From Saccharomycopsis crataegensis (lineage: Eukaryota > Ascomycota > Saccharomycetes > Ascoideales > Saccharomycopsidaceae): 64,000 nt of DNA. Positions 10,003 through 20,190 of the stretch are shown here, piece after piece. Below the pieces are notes generated by a model that saw only the letters and a list, made by a program, of their open reading frames with translations, did no database searches and was not told the origin of the DNA. Each line of letters starts with the position of its first letter. Position 1 is the stretch's first letter. A program made the position numbers and the translations under genes. Where the stretch lies: positions 124,001 to 188,000 of the forward strand of contig NW_027043829.1 of the NCBI RefSeq assembly GCF_037102585.1. Reading direction: 5' to 3'.

Positions 10003-10752
10003 TAGTACTATCTTTTGAAATTCCTTTTTTATAATATAGACTAAAAACTTTTTTAGGAAACATTCTTTGCATTTTTTTTTTTTTTATGAAGAAGCTAATC
10101 ACAGTTTTTTTTTTTTTTTTTTCCTTCAATGTAAGGGATTAAATTACATCAAAAAAAAAAAAAAAAAAAAGTAACTTTGCTATTGTTTTCCAATTATTAA
10201 TTTCATGTATTGCCACAATTGCTATCAATTTTTAGGCCAAAATTGAGAATAATAAGTAAGCATTTTATCAACCCCAGACTTTGGTACCAAACATCACCAT
10301 ATTAAAATATAAATGAAATATGAAATTACTAAAGAGTTTAACTAGACTTTCGCTTCACTTTCCTTTGAGTTTAGTTTCTGGTAAATTAATTTTGACAAAA
10401 ATTGACAAAATGTTTCTGTACAAAAACAATCCCTTCAACACAATTGTGGCCATCGGATCCTGGAAATACTTATTGCGTGGTCGGTTGCTATTTATTTGTT
10501 AATTTTCTTATTTCTCTGTAGATGGACATCAAGAAAATTGTTTACTGATGATTTAGTGGATTATTTTGTAGTGACCTTTTGGAAAAGGGTGCTTCCAATA
10601 GATATCTAATAATTATTTTGTCTACCGCACAACAAATATCCTTCTAGTCTTCACTTCTACACTCATTCTACTGTCAAATTTGGATTGATTTTTGATATAA
10701 TATCCTTTCAGTTGTGCTGAAATATCACAGGCGAGACCCGTGGTGCTGGATC

Positions 10753-10763
10753 CTCATCTCATC
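10753..10763. promoter_or_regulatory. PAC element upstream of PWP2
   Basis: The minus strand reads GATGAGATGAG, the PAC motif bound by Dot6/Tod6 in yeast ribosome-biogenesis promoters, 140 bp upstream of the PWP2 ATG. Confidence 0.65.
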
Positions 10764-10783
10764 ACCCACAAATTTCTTTCCTC

Positions 10784-10791
10784 CCGGGTAA
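10784..10791. promoter_or_regulatory. Reb1-type site CCGGGTAA
   Basis: Matches the Reb1 general regulatory factor consensus and lies between the PAC and RRPE elements of PWP2. Confidence 0.5.
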
Positions 10792-10819
10792 CGCCATGTT
10801 TTTTTTTTTTTTCTTTTAC

Positions 10820-10830
10820 AAAATTTTTCA
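10820..10830. promoter_or_regulatory. RRPE element upstream of PWP2
   Basis: The minus strand reads TGAAAAATTTT, an exact rRNA-processing element (Stb3 site in yeast), 73 bp upstream of the PWP2 ATG. Confidence 0.65.
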
Positions 10831-10902
10831 GGCCTATAGCTACTACTATTCTGCACATTTTTGTCGTTACCCACTAGAGATCATCGTGCTTTCTTACAGA
10901 TA

Positions 10903-13728
10903 ATGAGATCCGATTTCCAATTTGCCAGCTTGTTGGGCTCGGTGTATCGTAATGGGAACCTCGAGTATACCAAGGATGGGAAAACCCTTCTTAGCCCAGT
11001 AGGCAATAGAGTCTCAGTGTTTGATCTCGTCAATAACTCTTGCTTCACATTTGCTTACCAGCACAGAAAATCGGTACAGCGTATCGCTCTTAACCCTCAG
11101 AATACCTTGTTGTTGTCGATTGATACCGATGGAAGAGCGATCTTGGTGAATTTCAGAAGTAGGGTGGTGTTGCATCATTTCAATTTTGCAGCCAAGGATA
11201 TCCAGGACGTAAAGTTTTCTCCTGATGGGAAATTCTTTGCAGTAGCCACCACCAGATTTCTTCAACTATGGAGGATTTCTGCCTCAGATATCGAAGAAGA
11301 AGAAAACCCAGAAGTGGTGAATTACAATGATAGACAATTTGCGCCATTTACGAAATTTAGAAAATTGGCTGGTCATTTCAACGATATTCTATCGATTTCA
11401 TGGTCCAGAGACTCCAGATTTCTTTTAACCACTTCTAAAGACATGACCACAAGAATTTGGTCATTACATTCCAAAGAATCCCAAGCGAAAATGTCACTTG
11501 CTGGGCATCGTGACTATGTGGTTAATGCATTCTTCAACAACAAACAAGATATCATTTATACCCTTAGTAAAGATGGAGCTTTGCTTCAATGGGAATACAC
11601 CAAAAAGGCAGTACAAAATGATGAGGACTCGGACTCTGAAGAGGAAGAAGAAGAAGATGAAGCCCAAGAGTTGACAAAACTTAGTTGGAGAATAACCAAG
11701 AGAAATTATTTCTATGCCCCTGATCATTCGTTTGTGAAGTCTTCTACTTTCCACCCAGGTTCCAACATGCTTATTGTTGGTTTCTCTAATGGTGAGTTCC
11801 GTCTTTATGAATTACCATCTTTCACATTGATCCAACAATTATCGATTGGTCAAAACGCTATCAATACCGTCACCGTGAACTCTACCGGGGAATGGCTTGC
11901 CTTTGGTGCCGCCAAATTGGGCCAGTTATTGGTGTATGAATGGCAATCTGAGCTGTACATTCTTAAACAACAAGGTCATTTTGACTCAATGAATTGCGTA
12001 TGTTATTCTGCTGACGGATCAAGAGCCATTACCGGTAGTGACGACGGGAAAATCAAAGTTTGGGACTTGAAATCGGGGTTCTGTTTAGCCACGTTCAGCG
12101 AGCACAGAGCCGCAGTTACCGGAGTGGAATTATCGTCAAAGAATGCGGTGCTTTTTTCCAGTTCTTTGGATGGGACAGTTAGAGCCTGGGATTTGTTGAG
12201 ATACCGTAATTTCCGTACATTTGTGGCTCCTGAACTGAGAGTACAATTCACCAGTGTCACCATTGATCCATCTGGCGAAGTGGTGGTTGCTACCGCATTG
12301 GGATCGGACGAGGTCTTTGTTTGGTCAGTGCAAACTGGACAATTGTTGGACAGTTTAACCGGTCATGAAGCCCCAGTGATCCAGGTTTCTTTTGGTAAAG
12401 AGCGCCCGGTGCTTGCTAGTGCATCGTGGGATAAAACTGTTAGAGTTTGGGATATCTTTGGGAGAAGTCAAACTTCTGAGCCATTCCAAGTGTATTCTGA
12501 TGTGGTTGCCCTTGCCATGAGGCCTGATTGTAAACAATTGGCGGTATCGACTTTAGATGGGCAAATTAGTATTTGGGATATCGAAGCGGGAAAGCAAATT
12601 GGGAATATCGACGCCAAAAAGGATATTTTGGTGGGTCGTTACCTTGGTGATCTGTTCACTGCCCAAAACTCCAAAAGAGCCAGGTTTTTCAGCACAATTG
12701 CTTATAGTTTTGATGGTAGTGCGTTGATATGTGCTGGTAAGAATAACAGTATTTGTTTGTACGATGTTGATAATGAAGTGATGTTGCGCCGTTTCAAAGT
12801 TAGTGAGAATATGGCGCTTGATGGGACCCTTGTCAAATTGAATAGTTCAAGATTTACCGAAGACGGGGTGAACTTGGATCTTGTGGATGATGCTGGAGAG
12901 AACTCTGATCTTGAAGATAGAATTGATAATACGTTGCCAGGGTCGCAGCGTGGAGGAGACCCATCACTTCGTAATGTTAGACCGGAAGTTCGTGTGACCA
13001 GTCTTAAATTTTCCCCAGCGGCTACTGAATTTGTTGCTGCTTCGACCGAAGGTTTGCTATTATACTCGATTGACACTAGAACGATTTTTGATCCTCTTGA
13101 TCTTGACATGGACATTACTCCGGAATCGATCACCGAGGCGCTTGCCAATGAAGATTATCTTGCTGCATTAGTGATGTCGCTTCGACTCAATGAAGACTAC
13201 TTGTTGGCGAAGAGTTTTGAAGCGGTCCCATTGAACGATATTCCATTAGTGGTGCGTGATGTGCCGGTTGTTCATTTACCGCGTCTTGTGCAGTTTGTTG
13301 GGGAATGGGCCAGCAATGGGGTTCATTTGGAGTTTGCGTTATTGTGGTTGAAACTGATACTTGAAAATCACGGGAAACACATTAGAGAGAACAAGATGAA
13401 GTACGGAAGTGGGTTACGGTTAGTGCAACGGTTTATTGGGAGAGTGGCAAAAGAAGTGGTCAGGGTGGCGAAAGATAACGAATATTTGTACGATTTCTTG
13501 AGCAGTTCTAAGAGCACTGAGGTTGATGAGGATGTGAATATGGATAATGCTGATATTAATATCGATGATGTGCTTGTGAAGGTGAATGATGATAAAGATG
13601 ATGATGTTGTTGAGGATGCTGGGGAGAGTGATGACGATGAGGAGAACGAGTGGTTGGGGCCAAGTGACGTGGTGAAGACCAGTGGGGTGACCAGCTTTGG
13701 AGATGCGAGTGACGAAGACGAGGAGTGA
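10903..13728 (+). CDS. PWP2: U3 snoRNP / UTP-B subunit Pwp2 (Utp1)
   Basis: Core subunit of the UTP-B complex of the 90S pre-ribosome in the nucleolus, needed for 18S rRNA processing. The 941-residue product matches S. cerevisiae Pwp2 over its length: MRSDFQFASLLGSVYR at the start, tandem WD40 propellers (about 1-700), the strongly conserved block DDAGENSDLEDRIDN and SLPGSQRGGD-like sequence near 665-685, an Utp12-type helical domain (about 760-890) and an acidic C-terminal tail. The start is the ATG at 10903; the open frame extends 14 codons upstream only to a TTG. The CTG at 11953-11955 falls in WQSE-x-YIL, where yeast and human proteins have serine. Confidence 0.97.
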   Translation: MRSDFQFASLLGSVYRNGNLEYTKDGKTLLSPVGNRVSVFDLVNNSCFTFAYQHRKSVQRIALNPQNTLLLSIDTDGRAILVNFRSRVVLHHFNFAAKDIQDVKFSPDGKFFAVATTRFLQLWRISASDIEEEENPEVVNYNDRQFAPFTKFRKLAGHFNDILSISWSRDSRFLLTTSKDMTTRIWSLHSKESQAKMSLAGHRDYVVNAFFNNKQDIIYTLSKDGALLQWEYTKKAVQNDEDSDSEEEEEEDEAQELTKLSWRITKRNYFYAPDHSFVKSSTFHPGSNMLIVGFSNGEFRLYELPSFTLIQQLSIGQNAINTVTVNSTGEWLAFGAAKLGQLLVYEWQSELYILKQQGHFDSMNCVCYSADGSRAITGSDDGKIKVWDLKSGFCLATFSEHRAAVTGVELSSKNAVLFSSSLDGTVRAWDLLRYRNFRTFVAPELRVQFTSVTIDPSGEVVVATALGSDEVFVWSVQTGQLLDSLTGHEAPVIQVSFGKERPVLASASWDKTVRVWDIFGRSQTSEPFQVYSDVVALAMRPDCKQLAVSTLDGQISIWDIEAGKQIGNIDAKKDILVGRYLGDLFTAQNSKRARFFSTIAYSFDGSALICAGKNNSICLYDVDNEVMLRRFKVSENMALDGTLVKLNSSRFTEDGVNLDLVDDAGENSDLEDRIDNTLPGSQRGGDPSLRNVRPEVRVTSLKFSPAATEFVAASTEGLLLYSIDTRTIFDPLDLDMDITPESITEALANEDYLAALVMSLRLNEDYLLAKSFEAVPLNDIPLVVRDVPVVHLPRLVQFVGEWASNGVHLEFALLWLKLILENHGKHIRENKMKYGSGLRLVQRFIGRVAKEVVRVAKDNEYLYDFLSSSKSTEVDEDVNMDNADINIDDVLVKVNDDKDDDVVEDAGESDDDEENEWLGPSDVVKTSGVTSFGDASDEDEE

Positions 13729-14492
13729 TATAGTCGTGTAATATTAATCTATAAAGTATTTGAACAGAACCCAATGGTTGTAGTAGCCGTAGCAGTCGTA
13801 GCAGTTATGCATGGCGACCACCCACAACGTGACGATGGCGTGACGGTTCATGCATGAGGCGTTTCTCACTCTTTGATGGCTGCCACTGCCACCACCGTCC
13901 GTTGTAATGTTGTTGTAATGGTGCTGGTGATGATAATGATGGCAGCACTTTCCACGGCTATTCGCTGGCAACCTCGGTGGCTCCCACCAGCCATCTTCCA
14001 CACGCCGAACATGGGATGCTGTTGGTAATAGTAACCATAACAATACGTAATCGCAACAACAGTAACACCACCACTCACCAATATATCATCAAACAACGGC
14101 TATCCAATAATAATGATACAATACAATACAATATAATACAATACAATACAATACAAGACAACACATGACAGGAAAGCTCGCTCGCCCCCCCGCCGTCCAC
14201 TAACAAATGTAAGCAAATCCTCCTGCCCCTCAGGGGCTCACAACGCAAGCGCGAGCCGCCGGCAGAAAAATTCGCCAACATTTTGAATTTTTATCCTTCC
14301 TGCTCTCACCAGCGATTATCCCCCAGTATCTTGTGTTCTAGCGTGCTCAAAATAGCAATATCAGGCAACATCCCCCCCACGTTAACAACCGCTAACCACC
14401 TTCAGAGTGCCCGTTGGCTTGTTTTTTTTGATTCCTGATCTTTAGCTATAGCGTCTCGATATTGCGACAATAGGGTGAGTGCTGTATATCAA

Positions 14493-14528
<36 letters not shown>

Positions 14529-14643
14529 TAGTATCCACGCCTTTTTGTTTAAATTGTCCTAGTCATCCCTCCTGCAAGATTAGTTCCCATTGCTAATGCC
14601 ACTGATCGCTATTTATCAAACATAACTTACTCAATATCTCATA
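13729..14643. other. PWP2-ECM5 intergenic region
   Basis: 915 bp forming the PWP2 3' flank and ECM5 promoter. It contains an ATACA-type repeat around 14118-14158, a C run near 14185 and a TA dinucleotide array at about 14500-14524. Short reading frames here are low complexity. Confidence 0.5.
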
Positions 14644-17600
14644 ATGTCAGGCAGCATCAATGTCCCTGAAGTGGCCCCACCACCTGTGACTACCACCACC
14701 ACAACATCAGATAACAAATCATCATCAATAGACCAATCATCACAAAATAATGACACAGAACATACCTCTCTAGACCAAATAGTGAAAACCCAACCCAAGG
14801 GCGACTCATCAACAAACTTTTTCCCTCAATTACCTTCGCAGTCAATCACCCTGCCACCGCCCAAAAACAATAATGCTTCCACCCAATTCGACCCAGCAAT
14901 TTACAACATCGACTCAACAACAGTTGGTCCATCATCACAAACCGCCGATGCCCTCCCCACTATAACTCCCTCAATGGCGCTAATGCAACAGCAAGCCACT
15001 TCTGCTCTCCTATATAACCAACTAAATCGCCCAACCATCAACACCAACATCAACATCACCTCCAATAGTGCAGCATCCAGCACCACGCCCACCCCAAGCA
15101 GGTACCTGTTTTTACTGCCCACCACTTTAAGTCCCACCACCACCACCACTAACCAAGGTAAAGCTTACACCGGGACAAAACCGGTGTACCACAACGCAAA
15201 ATCAAGAACTAAAATGGCGTCGGTATATTCGGATAGATTCGAAGCGTTTGCCGCGGCCAACCAAACAATGAAAAATGATTCTTCCAATAGTAAGGCTGCC
15301 ACCACCCCTGCCACATTAGCCAAAAGAATGAAAATCGACCCGATGTACGCCGCAATCCTCAAGGGTCCTCCAAAAACCTCCCGTTTTTATAAATCGTTAC
15401 CTGAAAACAAGAGCGACATTAACTCCACCACCCATCATTATAACCCATATCTATACCTCCAGCATCGTACCAGAGTTAATCCTCCTTTGGATTTCAACTA
15501 TGTCGACACTAGAGAAAATATCATGGAGAATTTCCAATACGTCAATCTCGAGGAAACCGAAGTGTTGATCAATCAAGCTTTTGAGTTTGATAAAATGAAC
15601 CCCGACGAACAATGCCCTCCAAAAGATTTACCAGTATTTTACATGTCTGAAGATGAATTTCGCGATCCCATCACGTTTATTGAAAAAATCGCTCACGTTG
15701 GAAGAAAATATGGGGCAATCAAAGTGGTGCCTCCAAGCTCGTGGTCGACAAATTTTAGTCTCAACACCGAGCTATTTTGGTTCCGTTCTAGGCGCCAATT
15801 ACTCAATAATTTCAAAAGTGAAATGGATTCCCGGCTCGAATTTTATTACGCGATTTTCAATTTTCATTTCTTGGTGAACCGGAAAAAAAGTGCTAGCTCA
15901 ATATTGAACAAATTGCCATCCATCGATAAACGAATTCTTGATTTGTATCGTTTGAGAAAATATGTCAAATTAAGAGGTGGATTCCACATGGTATGTAAAA
16001 AGAAGCTTTGGGCCCAAATTGGTAGAGAATTGGGTTATTCTGGAAGAATTATGACCTCATTGTCCAGTTCGTTAAAGCTGGCCTATCAACGAGTAATATT
16101 GGATTTTGATGAATACGAAAGCAACCAGGAGTCTAAAACTAGTGACACCAAAAATGGAAATGGCAAAAGAACTATGGAAGATACCAAGGCTCCCAATAAG
16201 AATATCAAGTTGGAGAGGAAACAAGACCCAAAAAGTGAAAGTGCCCATAATGAAAACCCACAGAATTTACCCAATATCTTGGGATCGACCGTCGAATTCA
16301 GAAGACCGAGAGATATCTTGAGATCAAAAGGATTCCATACCTATTTCAACAACACTACCGAGGAGAAAAGAAGTATTTCCAAGAAGGATAAGTACACGTT
16401 ATCTTCGTATAACTTCTACGATTGGTTCAACCAAAGCCTACTCAATGTATTAGACACTTCATCATATGATTCCAAACTTGCGCCACTTTACAACTTGAAG
16501 CAATTCTTTGAAAAAAACTTGAAGTTTGAAGAAAATATTTTACGAGAGTTTGCGGAAGAATTAGGAATTGATCCAAACTTTGAATTTGAACCTTTTAATT
16601 GGGGATACATTAGTAGTAACAAAAGCTCTAGAAAGGATAAACTATCTCCATCAGGAATGTTGAATAATTGTAACAGTAGCTCAGCTAATAGTTCAATGAT
16701 TGGGATGACCTCAGCATCGTCGTCAGCCGGTAACCTGAAAAAGGATAATATCCCCATTAATAGACCTTTCAGACTTGATGATGAAGAGCTTGAGAAATTA
16801 TATTGGAGAGTAGTGAACGATCAAGTCAACTCATATGAAGTTGAAAGTGGGATGGAAATCGATAGTACGGTCCACGAATCTGCATTCCCAACGATTTCTT
16901 GCCCTCAGCCAGTGCATGACGATAAAAAAATTTCCGAGTCCTTAGATCCTTGGAATCTCAATAATTTCCCAATCAATGACCAATCTTTGCTACGTTACTT
17001 GGACGATGATGATTACTCTAACCTCACCAGAACTAAACTTTCTATTGGAATGATGTTTAGCACGGAAAACTGGAATATGGAAGACCACTTTCTCTATAAG
17101 GCTTCGTATAATCATTTGGGGTCCACCAGGGTCTGGTACAGTATTCCACCAGCGTACCAACAGAAATTTGAAGCGTTAATTAAATCTCACACCAAAGTGA
17201 AGAAGCAAAACTTCAATGATGATGATGAAGTTTCTATGGATAAAGAGATTTCCAAGAATGAACAAGCGGCAATGGTATACGATGTCCAAAATAATCTATC
17301 AATCCAAGAATATTTGCATTGCTGTGTGGAAAATAAGGTACCATCGGTTTATGACAATGATCGATTTGTGCATCAAAAATCCAAGATTTTTGGTAAATAC
17401 TTCACTAAGACAAAGGCCGGTTTAAACCAGTATGATAGATCAGGAGGTAAATTCCCAAGCAAACACCGGATCAGGACAAGAATTAAGGACTTGCCGGTGA
17501 TGTATAATCAAGATACTTTTTTCCCACCGGAATATTTGATCAAGAATGGGATACCAGTTTACAAAACTTATCAAAAACCAGGACAATACATTATCAAGTT

Positions 17601-19081
17601 TGCCAGAGCTTACACCTCCAACATTGGATTAGGTTTTACGGTGGGTGAATCGGTGAATTTTGCCCCACCAAATTGGATTGACCACGCCTTTGAAGCCGAA
17701 AAATGGTTGACCAAACAAAATATCATTCCTGCATTTTCTGCCATCAAATTGTTGATAAATATTGCCAAAGATAAAGATATTGCCAAAAATGATAAATTAA
17801 AGGAAAAAATCAAGCCATTATTTGAGAAATTCTTCACTACCGAGACGAAATTACGGGAGAAGTTTTTGCAAATTTTTCCTACTGCTCAACGGGAGTTGAT
17901 TAAAGATGATAAAGTGGATTATCAAGACACGTTTTCCGACCATAATTTGGAAACTTGCTATCCTTCAAAAGTGATTCTCAAAATGAAGGACAGCGTTTTC
18001 CAAGTATCATTACACAATTTCTTGCAAATTTATGATATCAATAAGAAATTTGCCAAAGCCATTGAAGTGGATAAGAAAATCGAGGTCAACTTGCAAGTTT
18101 ATTATACTACCCAAGAATTGCAAAGTATTCATCAAGGTCTTAGTGTCAGTGGTAATAATACCGAAGAATGGTTGAAGGATTTCAAGAACTTCATGAAGGA
18201 AAATCCAAAACCCGAATTGTCCAACTTGAAAAATTTCTTGAATAGGAATTCCAGTCTCTATGATGAAATCCCAGAGTATAGAAGATTGCAAAAATTCATG
18301 GCTGAAGCGTATACTTGGGTAAAACATGCGCAATTGATTCTCCGTCGTGATCGCTCCCCTGGTAAATCTTTGTTGGACGCAAGTTTTGTGCAAAAAGTGG
18401 TGGATACCGTACCATCATTACAATTCACTTGTCCGGAAATCCAAGAATTGATGACATTTTCTGAGTGGATTGAGATGTACAACAAGAAAGTTTCAGAATT
18501 TCTCACCCAGAAAGACTATCATATCAGCGAATTTAAAGCGTTGATCAGCGAAGGTGAATCATTTGGGGTGTCGTTGAAATCGTTGAATATTTTGACAAAA
18601 ATTGTCCGGCGTATGAACTGGCACCATCTTGCCACTCAATTAGTGGTTCGTAAAGGGAAAACAAATGATTTACGTACCATTGAGAAATTACACAAAGATG
18701 GTCTTGAACTTTTTCAAGATGGGGACAAAGAATTGCTAGATCTAATCAAACAGAAATTGGATGATGGGAAGAAATTGGACGCCAAAGTGAGAGAGAAGTT
18801 ACAAGAAGATTTCATCACCATGGAAGATGTCCAATCATTACTTGTGGCGTCGATTGAAACCCCATTGTATCCAGAAACTCTCAAATTGATCAATGCAGTG
18901 TTCAATGATCATCGTTATGTGGAGGATAAATTGGGCAAATCGATCTTCCGGATCCGCCACTGTCAAAAATTGATCAACAGAGAAGTTGACATTCGTTTAA
19001 AATTAGAAGAGCGTTACAAATCGCATGAGAAAAATCGTGCCGAAGAGAAAACGAAATTCCTAGGTAAAGAAGATGGGGCAG

Positions 19082-19121
<40 letters not shown>

Positions 19122-20190
19122 GCAACAACAGCAAGAGGAAACGGAAAGCTCTCAAGAAGATGAAAGATTCAAATTTTTCATCAAAGGGGGGTTGATTTCA
19201 AGATTGGAAGATGAATATTTACACGATTTCTCCCTCAAGTTTGATGGTGGGTTAAGAGACGAACGGCCATTCTGTAGAGAAATGGCGGAACTTATGGAAA
19301 GCATCAAAAGGATTTCCATCGTCAACAAGGAATCATTAGAATTAGAGTCGGAGTTAGCGAATACCGAAGTTTGGTCGCAAGAATGTTTCAAATTGGTTGT
19401 TCAAAATAGTGGTAACGTTTCCCGGAAAACTTTGAAAGAGGTTTTGTCCGATCTTATTTTTCTTAATAAGGGCGCCTTTGGACTTCATGAACCTGATCCT
19501 TATAGACCTCCTGAACCAATTAACCATGTCCTTGGGCCTAAACAGTTGAGTGGCGGGAGGTTGCGTTGCTTCTGTCGTAGAAATGACAAAGTGGGAAGAA
19601 TGATCCACTGTATGAGTTGTGGGGAATGGTACCATGAACGTTGTTTGCGGAAACGTGGTGATTATTCCATAATCTTTGATGAAGGTTTCAAATGTCTTGT
19701 TTGTGACGAGACTTCGGTGCAACGGCAATATATCAGACCAACCTTCCACCAAATCTTGTACGCTTATTTTGCGGGTAGAAACTTATTGATTTGTCCTGAT
19801 GATTTGTATCTCTTGACGGAGATGATCAATGATGCCAGAGTTTTCTTGAAGGAGGTTTGCACGGTGTTACAAATGAAGATTTATGATGATAGCAGTAACC
19901 GATGCGTTCCTGGTCCGTCAAAGACAGAAATTAGAGAAACCGATATTTCCAAATTGAAATTTTATTTGCGGAAATTTGAATCCAGTGGGATCAATTTCGA
20001 GACCGAGACCAGGTTAATTAGGGATTGTGTGAAGCATTTGGAAGGTGATATAACGAAGCCTGTGAAGGAAGAGAAGGAGGAGGATGGGAAGAATCTTGGA
20101 AGAGAAAAAGTTGACCCTTCATTACCGGAAGATCAAGAGGGAGACCCAAAATCAATGGGATTTGGCACCTCTTCGATTCTTTTGAATTGA
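14644..20190 (+). CDS. ECM5: JmjN-ARID-JmjC-PHD chromatin protein, Ecm5 orthologue
   Basis: A 1848-residue relative of KDM5/JARID demethylases. Order: long Ser/Thr/Asn-rich leader; JmjN near 326-370 (LPVFYMSEDEFRDP); ARID near 380-490; JmjC near 795-1005; a long helical region; a polyglutamine run near 1479-1498; PHD finger near 1639-1693 (RCFCRRND...MIHCMSCGEWYHERC). The PHD that KDM5 proteins carry between ARID and JmjC is not apparent, as in yeast Ecm5. Both JmjC iron histidines look replaced (NMED where active enzymes have HNED; AYTSNI where they have AYHSGF), so demethylase activity is unlikely. Yeast Ecm5 acts with Snt2 and Rpd3 in stress-related chromatin control. A CTG in the ARID (16078-16080) aligns with a serine of the family. 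Confidence 0.88.
19083..19133 (+). repeat. CAA/CAG array coding polyglutamine in ECM5
   Basis: About 17 consecutive glutamine codons, mostly CAA with two CAG, in the linker before the PHD finger. Confidence 0.9.

Larger units (their letters stand above)
10003..10902. other. DCN1-PWP2 intergenic region
   Basis: DCN1 3' flank with several poly-T and poly-A tracts (10070-10170), then the PWP2 promoter. A short open frame at 10320-10502 has no visible domain and unremarkable composition, so I do not call it. Confidence 0.5.

Noticed and set aside
10320-10502. 60-codon frame between DCN1 and PWP2
   Set aside because: Short, no motif, no promoter spacing or conservation evidence.
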